A stretch of DNA of 64,000 nucleotides from Pontibacter cellulosilyticus (GCF_014306105.1 NZ_JACRVF010000001.1:698413-762412); one strand, 5' to 3'; shown: positions 45,023-55,306, counted from the first letter of the stretch. Numbers and translations are program-made. The notes: generated from the letters alone by a model not told the origin.

Positions 45023-45838
45023 TTAGCTCTGCTTTAGTTCCTGTTGGACAATACTGTTCACCCGGTAGTCTTTTGCCAGGTCTTCGAAAACATTAAAGGT
45101 ATTGTCGAGAGCAGTAAATTCTTTCAGGAGGTTGAATAGTGCTACATGGTAGGTAAGGAATAGCTCTGACTGCGTAAAATTAGCCTTGGTGATAAAGCTG
45201 TAATATTCCCCTTCGTCGTGTGTTTCGGAACGATAACGCTGAATAAGTTTGAACAGAACGCTCAGGTTCTTCAAGTATGGATCGAGGCTGGTGCGGTAAA
45301 ACGTGAAGTGGTAGGTAAAGTATTCTTCAAAGAGGCGGTATAGTTCCGGCTCCGTCTTTTGTTCCTCCGAAAGGCACCTTACCTTCTGTACAAACGATGA
45401 CATAACCTTCTCCTGGAAAAAAACGAAGAAATTGCTGCCTGTGTGCGGGCTTTGGTTTATATCATAGGCTGTGAGTGCATCTATGATGTCGTTGTGCTTG
45501 TTTACAAAGCTGATATAAAGGGTAGAGAAATTTTGCTGCTGAAATATCTTCTGAGTTTTATGCAGCTCAAAGCGCTGTAACTCAAACTCACGTTTTTGGT
45601 AGGTGAGCGTAGCAAAGAAGAGAAATACACCTGCCAAAGCCCAAAGCGATCCAACAATGCCGCCAATGAATTCGCCATACTCTCCAAAAACACCTCCTCT
45701 TCTGTCACTTGGCTCGGTGTAGAGTTCTTGCAGGAGGTTAAACTTTACGGTACCCCAAATAAGCACGATGGCACCGGCTAGTATAAGGGCATATCCAGTA
45801 ATTTCGTACCTGCTTAAGCGCTGCCTGGGTGATTGCAT
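45023..45838 (-). CDS. Membrane protein resembling the putative phage abortive-infection family
   Basis: The protein has 271 residues. Two N-terminal membrane segments (about 14-34 and 58-80) are followed by a long helical cytoplasmic region. The passage GEFIGGIVGSLWALAGVF, then QKREFELQRFELHKTQKIFQQQNF and YISFVNKHNDIIDAL, resembles the putative phage abortive-infection family (PF16872-like, from memory). It lies 53 bases after cheC on the same strand, so it may be the last gene of the chemosensory cluster or have its own promoter. Function, phage defence or other signalling, is inferred only. Confidence 0.6.
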   Translation of the reverse strand: MQSPRQRLSRYEITGYALILAGAIVLIWGTVKFNLLQELYTEPSDRRGGVFGEYGEFIGGIVGSLWALAGVFLFFATLTYQKREFELQRFELHKTQKIFQQQNFSTLYISFVNKHNDIIDALTAYDINQSPHTGSNFFVFFQEKVMSSFVQKVRCLSEEQKTEPELYRLFEEYFTYHFTFYRTSLDPYLKNLSVLFKLIQRYRSETHDEGEYYSFITKANFTQSELFLTYHVALFNLLKEFTALDNTFNVFEDLAKDYRVNSIVQQELKQS

Positions 45839-45891
45839 ATTTGGCGTAAAGGTTTTTGTGAAGCTTTAGGCCATATTTACTTGTATTTCTT

Positions 45892-46566
45892 CTATTCGGT
45901 TTCTTTAAGGTTATTTTTTCCCAGATCAAAGGTGCGGATGATATCAAGCATCTTTAGTAATGTCTCAGAATCGAAAAACAACAGCAGCGGCAGCTCTACA
46001 CTCTTAGAGTTATGGGTAAAACGTGTAATTACCGTAAAGACCAATGGTTTAAACAAAGGATGGTGTACCAGTATGTCTTTAAGTGAATCGGCCACGTTTG
46101 ATTTTGGCAATTTAGGAGGCGAACCGTAAATGTCTGCCTTAAGTATGTTAGCCAACTGTGTTACAAGGGCACCGGTAATAATATTACTTATTTCAAGTAG
46201 CAGAGACTCCTGCATTACCGACAACTCCCCTTTCTGAACATTCAGCATACTCAGGCACACTTCTGACAGGCGAACAACATGCTCATCGGAAAAAAGCATA
46301 AGGGTTGCCCCGTTAAAGTCTCCTTTTATATCTGACTGTATGATGCTGTGCGTGTCGCAGTAGTCCTCGACTAATTTCAGAAGATCTTTAAGTTCGATCA
46401 GCTTTATATCCGGAACTTTAAGCAATACTTTGTCTTTCGCTATCGCAGCGAAGGAATCTGCAGCCCTTGCAAGGCCTATGTTTAAAATCTCCTTTATTAT
46501 GTCCCTCTCCAGTTCCGATATCTGAGGTGCCATCATACTTCTCGCTTTAGTTGTTTCAGTTCCCAT
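45892..46566 (-). CDS. cheC: CheC-like CheY-P phosphatase
   Basis: The protein has 224 residues. Two copies of the CheC active-site motif (D/S)xxxExxN-x22-P are present: Asp22, Glu26, Asn29 with Pro52 (DIIKEILNIG), and Ser121, Glu125, Asn128 with Pro151 (SLLLEISNII). CheC dephosphorylates CheY-P. The linker and C-terminal segment (FTVITRFTHNSKSVELPLLLFF) fit the CheC/CheX fold. It starts 11 bases after cheA. CheC usually needs CheD for regulation, which is absent nearby. Confidence 0.85.
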   Translation of the reverse strand: MGTETTKARSMMAPQISELERDIIKEILNIGLARAADSFAAIAKDKVLLKVPDIKLIELKDLLKLVEDYCDTHSIIQSDIKGDFNGATLMLFSDEHVVRLSEVCLSMLNVQKGELSVMQESLLLEISNIITGALVTQLANILKADIYGSPPKLPKSNVADSLKDILVHHPLFKPLVFTVITRFTHNSKSVELPLLLFFDSETLLKMLDIIRTFDLGKNNLKETE

Positions 46567-46577
46567 CGCCCCGGCTC

Positions 46578-48212
46578 TTATCTTTTTTGAATAAAATACC
46601 TGGTTATTGCCGGCACATCAAGTACCAGGCAAACCTTACCACTACCTAAAAGTGTTACTCCACCATATAGGTCAACTTTATCAAGTGGCTTGCTCAATGG
46701 CTTTACCACAATGTCCTGCTGCCTATACAGTTTGTCTACAATTAACCCAAGCTTTCTATTGTTGTAAGAAACAACTACAATGTTCTGCACCTGTCCTTTT
46801 AACCGGGTCTTGTCTCCGAAATTTATTGTCGCCTCATCGGCATTTAAAAGCTCGTGCAGGTAAACTACCGTCACGGTCTCTCCTTTCAAATCGGCAACCA
46901 TTACATCGCCTACTTCGTGTAATTCGTCCTTGTCTAAAGCAATTACTTGTTCTGTGTGCAGCAGCGGAATGGCATAGAAAATAGTATCCACTTCAAACAA
47001 CAGGGCACCTTTAACTGCGATTGATGTAGGCAACTGCATAGTGAAGGTGGTACCTACACCTAGCTTAGAATCCACCTGAAGGCGGCCTCCAATAGAGTCA
47101 ATGGCATTTTTAACAACGTCAAGGCCAACGCCTCTGCCCGAGTATTCTGTTACCTCATCAGCGGTAGAAAAGCCTGGTTCAAATAAAAATGAAAGTACCT
47201 CAGAGTCAGGCAAGTCTTCGGCCACGTCGGCTGCAACAAGTTTATTCTTTACTGCAGTTTTTTTAACCTTTTTAAGGTCTATTCCTCTACCGTCGTCTTT
47301 CAGCTTTATCACCACGTTGTCGCGGTCGTTGCGGGCGCTAAGCAAAATTGAGCCGGCACGCGACTTCTTCGCTTTTTCGCGTTGCTCCGGCATTTCGATG
47401 CCGTGTGTAATTGCATTGCGAACCAGGTGCAACAGCGAATCCGTTATGATCTGAAGTATGTTTCTGTCTATCTGGATATCCTGCCCCTGAATCTCCAGGT
47501 TGATATCTTTTCGTTCGGCAGATGCTATGTCGCGCACAATTCGCGGAAACTTATTAAACAAAGTCCCGATATTTACTAGGCGTGCATCCATTACACTGTA
47601 CTGCAACTCTTCCGTTATGCGGTACAAGTGTGAGCTTACTACTTTAAGATCATCGTTATTCAGCTCACGGCTAAGAGAAATAATCCTGTCCCTGTCTATA
47701 ATCAACTCTCCCACCAGGTTAAGCATGTGGTCGAGTTTCTTAATCTGAATGTAAATCAGATCAGATAAAGACAGGTTTTTAGTTGTAGTATACTTCTGTA
47801 CCTTAGCCAGCTCAATGGTGCTGTCAGACAGGCTATCTACTATAATATCCAGGTTGCGCAGTAAAACCGGATCGGGCTCAACTGGTATCGGACTGTCAAC
47901 ATTTGTGATAAGCTCTCCGAGCATATCAATTCCATCGAAGAGAACAGTTACGACCTCATCGCTAAAACTAAGCTCTTTGTTGCGGATCAGGCTAAATGCC
48001 GTTTCCAGCTTATGCGATACATCTGAGATCTGGAGATAGCCAATAGCCTTCGCGTTTGCCTTCAGGTTGTGTAGCAAGCGAAATATTTCCGCCAGGATAC
48101 GATCGTCCTGCGGTTGCTTCTCCAGTTCACTGATATGCCTATTCAAAGAGTCAAAATACTCTAAGGCCTCAGCGATAAATATCTCTTTATATTCCTGTTC
48201 TCTAGATTTCAT
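46578..48212 (-). CDS. cheA: CheA histidine kinase (short, without P2 domain)
   Basis: The protein has 544 residues against about 650 for enteric CheA. P1 has the phospho-accepting His48 (RLLHNLKANAKA). The CheY-binding P2 domain appears to be missing. Dimerisation (about 140-210), HATPase (VRNAITHGIE N box, DDGRGID G1, GRGVGLDVV G2, GVGTTF) and a C-terminal CheW-like domain (about 390-540) are present. It begins 111 bases after cheY. It couples receptor signalling to CheY. Confidence 0.93.
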   Translation of the reverse strand: MKSREQEYKEIFIAEALEYFDSLNRHISELEKQPQDDRILAEIFRLLHNLKANAKAIGYLQISDVSHKLETAFSLIRNKELSFSDEVVTVLFDGIDMLGELITNVDSPIPVEPDPVLLRNLDIIVDSLSDSTIELAKVQKYTTTKNLSLSDLIYIQIKKLDHMLNLVGELIIDRDRIISLSRELNNDDLKVVSSHLYRITEELQYSVMDARLVNIGTLFNKFPRIVRDIASAERKDINLEIQGQDIQIDRNILQIITDSLLHLVRNAITHGIEMPEQREKAKKSRAGSILLSARNDRDNVVIKLKDDGRGIDLKKVKKTAVKNKLVAADVAEDLPDSEVLSFLFEPGFSTADEVTEYSGRGVGLDVVKNAIDSIGGRLQVDSKLGVGTTFTMQLPTSIAVKGALLFEVDTIFYAIPLLHTEQVIALDKDELHEVGDVMVADLKGETVTVVYLHELLNADEATINFGDKTRLKGQVQNIVVVSYNNRKLGLIVDKLYRQQDIVVKPLSKPLDKVDLYGGVTLLGSGKVCLVLDVPAITRYFIQKR

Positions 48213-48323
48213 GCAAAGTTGTCCGAAGACTCAACCCAACCATAGTCATACTCACGACCTTTATGGTAGCTATACTTACCATCGGCAGTTCTTTATAAAA
48301 GTATACTTGTTGGATGCTCCCTA

Positions 48324-48686
48324 TTAATCCTGCAGCGCTTTACTTACTACTTCCAACACTTTTTCTTCTGAGAAGGGCTTTACGATATAAGATAACGCAC
48401 CATACTCCATGGCCTCATTAACTATTACTTCCTGGCCTACTGCGCTCACAATGATTACTTTCATATCAGGCTGATCCTTTTTTATGCCCTTCAGTACATC
48501 CAGTCCGGTGTTGTCTGGAAGTATAACATCAAGAGTTATAAGATCAGGATTTGTTTCTTTTGCTAATTCAAGTGCTGTCTGTCCGTTAGGAGCCTCACCT
48601 ACCACTTCATAGCCGGCATCGGTAAGCATGTTCTTCAGCATAGTGCGCATGTAGAATGAGTCATCTACAATCAGTATTCTTTTCAT
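48324..48686 (-). CDS. cheY: CheY response regulator
   Basis: The protein has 120 residues, a single receiver domain. Acidic pocket Asp8-Asp9, phospho-acceptor Asp53 (ITLDVILP), Ser81 (IIVSAVG) and Lys103 (IVKPFS) are intact. It is stand-alone without an output domain, so it acts by protein binding, presumably on gliding or type IV pilus machinery since no flagellar genes are seen. It begins 25 bases after cheW. Confidence 0.94.
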   Translation of the reverse strand: MKRILIVDDSFYMRTMLKNMLTDAGYEVVGEAPNGQTALELAKETNPDLITLDVILPDNTGLDVLKGIKKDQPDMKVIIVSAVGQEVIVNEAMEYGALSYIVKPFSEEKVLEVVSKALQD

Positions 48687-48711
48687 AATTCTATTAAATG
48701 ATTTTAAGGTT

Positions 48712-49314
48712 TTACTTTCCTGTGAGCTGCTTTATTTCGTCACTGGAAAGGATTCTGAACATATCCAGCACTATAATCAGTTTGCTGTCCACTTTCGCGA
48801 TGCCTTCAATATAATTGTCTTTTATGTTCGTGTCCTGCAGAAAAGAAGGCGTCTTATCTATTTTAGACATAGCCAGATTTAGCGACTGCGGCACTTCCTT
48901 AACAACTATACCAATGCTATACTCTTTCGCTTCGATAACTAAAGTATAAGTTACATTTGGGTTGAGGCCTTCAGTTACTGGTGCTGGCCTTATTCCAAAT
49001 CGCTTCTCAAGGTCTACTATGGCAATAATATCACCGCGTATGTTCGCCACACCTTGCACAAAATCAGGAGTACGAGGCATGCGGGTTATACTTGGTGTTA
49101 TAGTTACCTCTTTTACCTGTTCAATTTTTATAGCGTAATGCTCTTCCCCAAGTTTGAACACAATGAGGTGAACATTTTCCTCTTTAACAGCAGGCTCCTG
49201 AGGTTTTCCCTGATCGTTAGGTTTTGCTCCATTTTGTAATGGGGCCGGAGTATCGATTACAGGTGTACTTTCTTTAGGAGTTGCTGCAGTTTCCTCTGTC
49301 TTTTGCTTAGCCAT
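48712..49314 (-). CDS. cheW: CheW adaptor
   Basis: The protein has 200 residues. A low-complexity N-terminal tail of about 45 residues (Thr, Pro, Glu, Lys) precedes the CheW fold (VHLIVFKLGEEHYAIKIEQVKEVTI; FVQGVANIRGDIIAIVDLEKRFGI; KLIIVLDMFRIL), the usual SH3-like beta-barrels. It links receptor and CheA. Its ATG overlaps the receptor stop codon by one base (TAATG), pointing to translational coupling. Confidence 0.94.
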   Translation of the reverse strand: MAKQKTEETAATPKESTPVIDTPAPLQNGAKPNDQGKPQEPAVKEENVHLIVFKLGEEHYAIKIEQVKEVTITPSITRMPRTPDFVQGVANIRGDIIAIVDLEKRFGIRPAPVTEGLNPNVTYTLVIEAKEYSIGIVVKEVPQSLNLAMSKIDKTPSFLQDTNIKDNYIEGIAKVDSKLIIVLDMFRILSSDEIKQLTGK

Positions 49315-52300
49315 TACTTGTTATTCGAATCGCTAGTTTTAGAAGGTCCACTTGTTTTAGATTTAGTGGCCAGTCGCTTGTTGCCGGTAATGCCTCTTTC
49401 AGCTTTTTGCGGAACAGGCAACGACATCATTCTGCGGTTCTTGGAATTGTTGAAAATGAGGTTACCATCAATCAGTTTAAACGCAGAGATACTTATCTGC
49501 AGGTCTGCAGCAATGTCGTTCAGGTTCTGAGAAGATGAAGTAAGTGCCTGCATCGAAGCTGAAAGCTGCTTAGCAGTACTGGCCACCTGCTGTGTACCCG
49601 ATGCAGTTTGCTCGGCAATGGCAACTACTTCCTCCACATACTTCACAACGTCACCAATAGATGATTTCTGTACCTCGGTAGCTGTTAGAATGTCCTGGGC
49701 AGTACGAAGTGTTTCACCGCTGGATGCAGCAATGTTTTTGAAGGCGCCAGATGCTTCGAATGTAGCGTTCTTACCTTTCAATACACGGCCTTCCATGGTT
49801 GATATCGCCATTGCAGCAGAAGCTGTATCTTTCTTCACGTCATCTACCAGGGTTGAGATTTCACTTGCAGATTTACGTGAGCCTTCGGCCAGCTTTCTGA
49901 TTTCTTCGGCAACTACCGCAAAACCTCTACCTGCCTCGCCAGCACGGGCCGCCTCGATGGCAGCATTCAGTGCAAGAAGGTTTGTCTGGGCTGCAATGTC
50001 AGTGATTACACCAAGTGATTTAGATATTTCCTGGGAACGTGCACTAAGTACTTCAATCGTTTTAGATGTAAGCGATGCTGAACTTGAGATTTCCTCCATG
50101 TTCTTCACCACCTCTGCTACTGTTTTAAGACCAAGCTGTGATGTTTCCTCACCAAGTAATGCAGATTTGTTCACCACTTCAGCACGGTTAGCCGTTTCTT
50201 TAGTGGCTTTCATAATCTCTTCGATCAGTTTAAAGGCCTGATCTGTTTTAAGTGCTTGGTTCTGTGCACCCTCTGCCATCTGCTGCATTGCAAGAGCAAC
50301 ATCTAGTGTTACTCTGTTCATGTCAAGCCCTTTAGCAGCCATTTCTTCAGAAGAGCTACCTACTACAAGCGACGAGTCATTGATCTCTCCAAGTAGTGAA
50401 TTCAGGTTCTCAACAGCAAGATTAAGCGCGTTGGCCATATCCAGAATATCGCCTGCTGTCTGCGTTTCTACTTTCTGCGTCAAGTCACCTTCAGAAATGG
50501 CTCTTACCACACGTGATACTTCCAGTACCGGCGTTACAATGGACTCTAACAGGTCGTTAAGCGTATCTACCAGTTCTTTCCAGCTGCCACCTACACCTTG
50601 TAGTGTAGCACGCTCTGTTAGTTTACCTTCCACACCGGCAACTCTAGCTACACGAGACACCTCACCGGCTAGTCTGTTCAGGTCAACCACCATTGTGTTG
50701 ATTGTCTCTGCCAGTTCGGCTACTTCGCCTCTAGCCTCCAGGGTCAGTTTCTGTGTAAGGTCACCTTTTGATACTGCGGTTACTACCTTCACGATACCAC
50801 GCACCTGCGTTGTCAGGTTCGAGGCCATCGTGTTTACATTATCAGTCAGATCCTTCCAAACCCCGCCTACGTTCGGCACTGTAGCCTGGCCACCTAGTTT
50901 ACCTTCCGTACCCACTTCAAGGGCCACACGCGTTACCTCACCAGCAAATATGTTTAGAGAATCCACCATTCGGTTAATGTTCTCCTTTAACTCACCTAAC
51001 TCACCTTTCACATCCACAGATACTTTCTGAGTTAAGTCGCCCTTCGCCACCGCAGTTGCAACAGCTGCAATGTCACGCACCTGAGAGGTCAGGTTGCTTG
51101 CCATTGTATTCACGTTGTCTGTCAGCTCTTTCCAGGTACCACGTACTTTTGGTACATTGGCCTGTCCACCTAAGCGTCCTTCAGTACCTACTTCGCGTGC
51201 CACACGGGTTACCTCGTCAGCAAAGATGTTAAGCGAGTCCACCATCTGGTTTAGGTTCTCCTTCAGGTCAAGGATCTCACCACGGGCTTCTACCGATACT
51301 TTCTGTGTTAAGTCACCTTTGGCAACGGCAGTAGCTACTTTTGCAATGTCGCGCACCTGAGAGGTCAGGTTGGACGCCATGTAGTTTACGTTATCGGTCA
51401 GGTCCTTCCAGGCGCCACCTACATTTGGCACAATCGCCTGTCCGCCCAATTTACCTTCGGTACCTACCTCACGCGCCACTCTGGTTACTTCATCACCGAA
51501 AATGTTAAGCGAGTCCACCATCTGATTCAGGTTTTCCTTGAGGTCAGCCATTTCACCGCGTGTCTCTACAGTAATTTTCTGCGTCAGGTCGCCTTTCGCC
51601 ACCGCAGTCGCCACGTTAGCTATACCTCTTACCTGCGTTGTCAGGTTCGAGGCCATTGTATTTACATTGTCAGTCAGGTCTTTCCAAACACCGCCTACAT
51701 TTGGTACCGCAGCCTGGCCACCTAGTTTACCCTCCGTACCCACTTCACGTGCCACACGGGTTACCTCACCGGCAAAGATGTTGAGCGAGTCCACCATCTG
51801 GTTCAGGTTGACTTTCAGCTCTGCCATCTCCCCTTTTACATCCACAGATACTTTCTGTGTCAGGTCGCCTTTAGCAACCGCAGTCGCCACATTGGCTATA
51901 TCTCGTACCTGGCTGGTCAGATTCGCAGCCATGGTATTTACATTGTCAGTCAGGTCTTTCCAAACACCGCCTACATTCGGCACTGCAGCCTGTCCACCTA
52001 GATTACCCTCCGTACCCACTTCACGGGCTACACGGGTTACCTCGTCAGCAAAGATGTTAAGCGAGTCCACCATCTGGTTTAGGTTCTCCTTCAGGTCGGC
52101 AAGCTCACCGCGTACATTAACTGTGATCTTCTGGCTCAAATCGCCTTTCGCCACCGCAGTAGCTACGTTAGCAATATCACGGACCTGGCTGGTTAGGTTA
52201 CCTGCCATCAGGTTCACGTTGTCGGTTAGTTCTTTCCAGATACCAGCTACGTTAGGCACATTTGCCTGACCGCCAAGTATACCTTCGGTACCTACTTCGC

Positions 52301-53840
52301 GTGCCACACGGGTTACTTCCGCGCCAAACACGTTCAATCTGTCCACCATGGCATTCAGGATATCTTTCAGCTCACCTAGCTCACCCTTCACATCCACTGA
52401 TACTTTCTGGGTTAGGTCACCTTTCGCCACGGCAGTTGCCACGTTAGCGATATCACGTACCTGGCTGGTCAGGTTGCCCGCCATTAGGTTTACGTTATCT
52501 GTCAGCTCTTTCCAGGTACCTTCTACTCTTGGTACATTGGCCTGACCACCTAATTTACCCTCCGTACCTACTTCACGCGCCACACGCGTTACCTCACCGG
52601 CGAAGATATTTAGCGAGTCCACCATCTGGTTGATGATGTCTTTCAGCTCAGCCATCTCGCCTTTTACATTAACTGTAATCTTCTGAGTAAGGTCCCCTTT
52701 CGCAACCGCTGTAGATACGTTTGCAATGTCACGCATCTGGGAGGTAAGATTGCTGGCCATCGTATTCACGTTGTCCGTCAGGTCTTTCCAAACACCGCCT
52801 ACGTTCGGCACCTTTGCCTGGCCACCCAAGCGTCCTTCAGTACCTACCTCACGCGCCACTCGGGTTACCTCGTCTGCAAAAATGTTCAGCGAGTCCACCA
52901 TCTGGTTCACATTGTCCTTAAGTTGGGCAAACTCACCACGCACATCCACCGATACTTTCTGCGTCAAGTTACCTTTCGCCACGGCGGTTGCTACGTTGGC
53001 AATGTCACGTACCTGCAAGGTCAGGTTCGAGGCCATGGTATTCACATTGTCCGTAAGGTCTTTCCAAACACCTGCCACGTTTGGCACTGATGCCTGGCCG
53101 CCGAGTTTACCCTCCGTACCCACTTCAAGGGCCACCCTGGTCACCTCACCGGCAAAAAGGTTAAGATTATCAATCGTACGGTTAATAGTTTCTGCCATGA
53201 CTTTAAAGTCACCGGATACAGGAATCTGGAACGTTTCGTCCAGGTTACCGCGCGAAATATTTTTAAGTACTTTACCTACTTCCAATACTGGTACCGCAAT
53301 TGAGTCAACAAGGCCGTTGATGTTGTTGATCATGTCCTTCCAGAAACCGGAGGCGTTCTCGGCTGAGGCACGTGCTTTCAGGTTACCTTCTACACCAGCT
53401 ACCTTCGATATTCGGGACACCTCGCCACCTACACCACCGATCATCTCCACCATTGAATTATAGGCTTCAGCGATCTCGGCAAAAATGTCGTTGTTCTGCT
53501 TTGTAAGCCTAACGGAGATATCACCTTTTTTGAAAGCATCTAGAGCGTAAAGCACCTTGTTAAGTTGCTCACTTACATATTCCGGGTTATAAGACATAGG
53601 TGGTTTAACCTCACCATTGGCTTTGATATTGGCTTTATCGTCTACAGTGCCTTGCTTTTTAACAGGCGCTTTATCAGCAACATCAGCAACAGTCTTTGTT
53701 TTGATATCCTGGTTATTCAGACTTGTTACAGCTGTCTTCTCTTCTGCCTTTGCTTTGGTAGATGAAGGCTTTTGAGGTTTGTCTTCCACTTCACTAATGA
53801 GTTTGTCTTTACTCAACTTCAAGTTTTTACCTAAGGCCAT
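49314..53840 (-). CDS. Soluble poly-HAMP methyl-accepting chemotaxis receptor
   Basis: The protein has 1508 residues with no membrane segment and no ligand-binding domain. N-terminal 80 residues are basic and low-complexity. Then come one divergent unit (about 90-215), nine tandem 92-residue units (about 225-1050, each with [19 protein letters not shown] and [12 protein letters not shown] blocks), another divergent unit, and an MCP signalling domain with the standard tip ([20 protein letters not shown], then [18 protein letters not shown]). The 92-residue period is the poly-HAMP repeat known from Nik1-type kinases; here it drives a chemoreceptor. Nothing in the sequence says what stimulus it senses. 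Confidence 0.93.
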   Translation of the reverse strand: MALGKNLKLSKDKLISEVEDKPQKPSSTKAKAEEKTAVTSLNNQDIKTKTVADVADKAPVKKQGTVDDKANIKANGEVKPPMSYNPEYVSEQLNKVLYALDAFKKGDISVRLTKQNNDIFAEIAEAYNSMVEMIGGVGGEVSRISKVAGVEGNLKARASAENASGFWKDMINNINGLVDSIAVPVLEVGKVLKNISRGNLDETFQIPVSGDFKVMAETINRTIDNLNLFAGEVTRVALEVGTEGKLGGQASVPNVAGVWKDLTDNVNTMASNLTLQVRDIANVATAVAKGNLTQKVSVDVRGEFAQLKDNVNQMVDSLNIFADEVTRVAREVGTEGRLGGQAKVPNVGGVWKDLTDNVNTMASNLTSQMRDIANVSTAVAKGDLTQKITVNVKGEMAELKDIINQMVDSLNIFAGEVTRVAREVGTEGKLGGQANVPRVEGTWKELTDNVNLMAGNLTSQVRDIANVATAVAKGDLTQKVSVDVKGELGELKDILNAMVDRLNVFGAEVTRVAREVGTEGILGGQANVPNVAGIWKELTDNVNLMAGNLTSQVRDIANVATAVAKGDLSQKITVNVRGELADLKENLNQMVDSLNIFADEVTRVAREVGTEGNLGGQAAVPNVGGVWKDLTDNVNTMAANLTSQVRDIANVATAVAKGDLTQKVSVDVKGEMAELKVNLNQMVDSLNIFAGEVTRVAREVGTEGKLGGQAAVPNVGGVWKDLTDNVNTMASNLTTQVRGIANVATAVAKGDLTQKITVETRGEMADLKENLNQMVDSLNIFGDEVTRVAREVGTEGKLGGQAIVPNVGGAWKDLTDNVNYMASNLTSQVRDIAKVATAVAKGDLTQKVSVEARGEILDLKENLNQMVDSLNIFADEVTRVAREVGTEGRLGGQANVPKVRGTWKELTDNVNTMASNLTSQVRDIAAVATAVAKGDLTQKVSVDVKGELGELKENINRMVDSLNIFAGEVTRVALEVGTEGKLGGQATVPNVGGVWKDLTDNVNTMASNLTTQVRGIVKVVTAVSKGDLTQKLTLEARGEVAELAETINTMVVDLNRLAGEVSRVARVAGVEGKLTERATLQGVGGSWKELVDTLNDLLESIVTPVLEVSRVVRAISEGDLTQKVETQTAGDILDMANALNLAVENLNSLLGEINDSSLVVGSSSEEMAAKGLDMNRVTLDVALAMQQMAEGAQNQALKTDQAFKLIEEIMKATKETANRAEVVNKSALLGEETSQLGLKTVAEVVKNMEEISSSASLTSKTIEVLSARSQEISKSLGVITDIAAQTNLLALNAAIEAARAGEAGRGFAVVAEEIRKLAEGSRKSASEISTLVDDVKKDTASAAMAISTMEGRVLKGKNATFEASGAFKNIAASSGETLRTAQDILTATEVQKSSIGDVVKYVEEVVAIAEQTASGTQQVASTAKQLSASMQALTSSSQNLNDIAADLQISISAFKLIDGNLIFNNSKNRRMMSLPVPQKAERGITGNKRLATKSKTSGPSKTSDSNNK
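50687..53170 (-). repeat. Nine tandem 276-bp repeats inside the receptor gene
   Basis: The phrase GAGTCCACCATCTGG recurs at exact 276-base steps (51235, 51511, 51787, 52063 and so on) with no indel. Units differ by substitutions only. The encoded period is 92 residues. Confidence 0.9.
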
Positions 53841-53953
53841 ATGAATTTTGGTTGGAATGGGTATAAGCTACAAACAACGGTTGTTCTTTGTTCAGACTTC
53901 GATTTAAGATGCAATATACTTTTAATTTGGCAAAACAGGCAATATAAGCAGCA

Positions 53954-54703
53954 TTAACTAACCGCAAGAAACTCTTCAGCCAATGCTTTATAATCTTTTG
54001 CGCCATTTGATGAGGCATCGTAATCAAGTATACTCTTGCCAAACGAAGGCGCTTCTGCCAGTTTTACATTTAGTCGGATCTGACTGTTAAATATTCTTTC
54101 TTCCACGTTTTCTTTTAGGTATTGCAGCACCTCTAAACTGAGTTTTCTGCGCATATCAAACATCACCACTACGATACCCTTTATTTTTAGTTTGGAATTG
54201 AACGCTTTTTTTACTCTTTCTACTGTTTTGGTTATCTGATCCAGCCCCTGTAAAGTTAGCACCTCCATCTGCAGCGGTATGAGTACTTCATTGGCTGCGG
54301 TTAGTGCGTTAAGTGTGAGCACAGAAAGAGACGGCGGACAGTCAACCAACACATAATCAAAACCTTTCGCTTCCGAAAGTATAGATTTCAGGAATGTCTC
54401 GCGCTGTGCCTCTCCTACCAGTGATATCTCAATATCAACTAAATCGTTCGAGCCCGGCGCCACCCAAAGGCCGTCTTTTTCTACTAAAATTTCTTTTATT
54501 TTTTTTGTACCTAAAAACACATCTGCAAGCGTACCATTGGCTGCGGGAACAGCCAGGGAATACGACAAATTGCTTTGAGGATCCAAGTCAACAAGCAGCA
54601 CTTTCTTGCCTAGTTTCTGGAGCGCACTGCCAAGGTTGATAGTGGTTGTAGTTTTTCCGGTGCCGCCTTTTTGGTTAATGACAGCAACAACAGTCGATTT
54701 CAT
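53954..54703 (-). CDS. Orphan ParA-family ATPase
   Basis: The protein has 249 residues from the ATG at 54703 (an earlier GTG frame adds eight residues). The deviant Walker A KGGTGKTT (12-19), the VDLDPQSNL and VDCPPSLS motifs, and the switch helix QMEVLTLQGLDQI are intact. There is no parB or parS-like gene next to it. It lies just upstream of the soluble receptor (gap 113 bases), same strand. Orphan ParA proteins of this kind position chemosensory clusters (ParC, PpfA), which I infer here. Confidence 0.9.
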   Translation of the reverse strand: MKSTVVAVINQKGGTGKTTTTINLGSALQKLGKKVLLVDLDPQSNLSYSLAVPAANGTLADVFLGTKKIKEILVEKDGLWVAPGSNDLVDIEISLVGEAQRETFLKSILSEAKGFDYVLVDCPPSLSVLTLNALTAANEVLIPLQMEVLTLQGLDQITKTVERVKKAFNSKLKIKGIVVVMFDMRRKLSLEVLQYLKENVEERIFNSQIRLNVKLAEAPSFGKSILDYDASSNGAKDYKALAEEFLAVS

Positions 54704-54814
54704 GCAGGTTGATTTTATCCGACACAATATACTTGCCGGCGAATAGGTAATACTTCTAAAGGTACTAAATTATAAGCAAAACCGAAAAGTCAAACATACC
54801 TGGGACAGGAATGT

Positions 54815-55306
54815 TTATACTTCCTGATTGGTTGTTCCTATGAGGTTGCCTTTTGAAAAGTATAGCTGATCCCAAGTCTCAAGTGAAATATCTATACTTG
54901 CTACCTCAGCTGGTTCAAGGTATCCGATCATCTTGTGGGTTATTTCCCGGACAAGCTTCGTAATTCCCGGATTATGGCCAATCAATAAAATGGACTTTAC
55001 GTCTTCAGGCAGTTCACTAAGGCATTTTAGCAATTCATGCTCCTTTGCGTTGTACAGGTCTGGCACGTAAGAGATTTTCTCCAAGTCAAAGTATAATCTG
55101 CTTGCAATAATGCGTGCTGTATGGCTCACTCTTTTTGCCGGACTTGCCACTATCTTATCTACTTTGCCAAATTTTTCACGAAGCCACGCACCTGTGTCCC
55201 TTGCCTGTTGGCTTCCGTGTAAAGTTAGCTCCCTTTCAAAATCTGGCTGCAGCGGATATGGCTCTTCTGTTTCGGCGTGTCTGCAAATCAGTATTTTACG
55301 TTGCAT
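54815..55306 (-). CDS. SixA-like histidine phosphatase
   Basis: The protein has 163 residues. The catalytic RH (Arg9-His10 in ILICRHAETE), ELTLHGSQQA, VASPAKRVSHTA and IGHNPG (second His) are the SixA/phosphohistidine phosphatase set. It can take phosphate from the histidine of a phosphorelay. Its place beside a CheA-containing cluster is suggestive but may be coincidence. Confidence 0.9.
   Translation of the reverse strand: MQRKILICRHAETEEPYPLQPDFERELTLHGSQQARDTGAWLREKFGKVDKIVASPAKRVSHTARIIASRLYFDLEKISYVPDLYNAKEHELLKCLSELPEDVKSILLIGHNPGITKLVREITHKMIGYLEPAEVASIDISLETWDQLYFSKGNLIGTTNQEV

Noticed and set aside
50687..53170. Regular repeats that could look like a CRISPR array
   Set aside because: The period is 276 bases and the units are coding, with no short repeat-spacer pattern and no cas genes.
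50320..53463. Several long open frames on the plus strand opposite the receptor gene
   Set aside because: They are shadows of the 276-bp repeats: each repeats the same Ser/Thr/Pro-rich pattern in step with the receptor and has no family resemblance.
53840..53968. ParB-like gene or parS-like site between parA and the receptor
   Set aside because: The gap is only 113 bases, has no such frame, and I see no 16-base parS-like palindrome.
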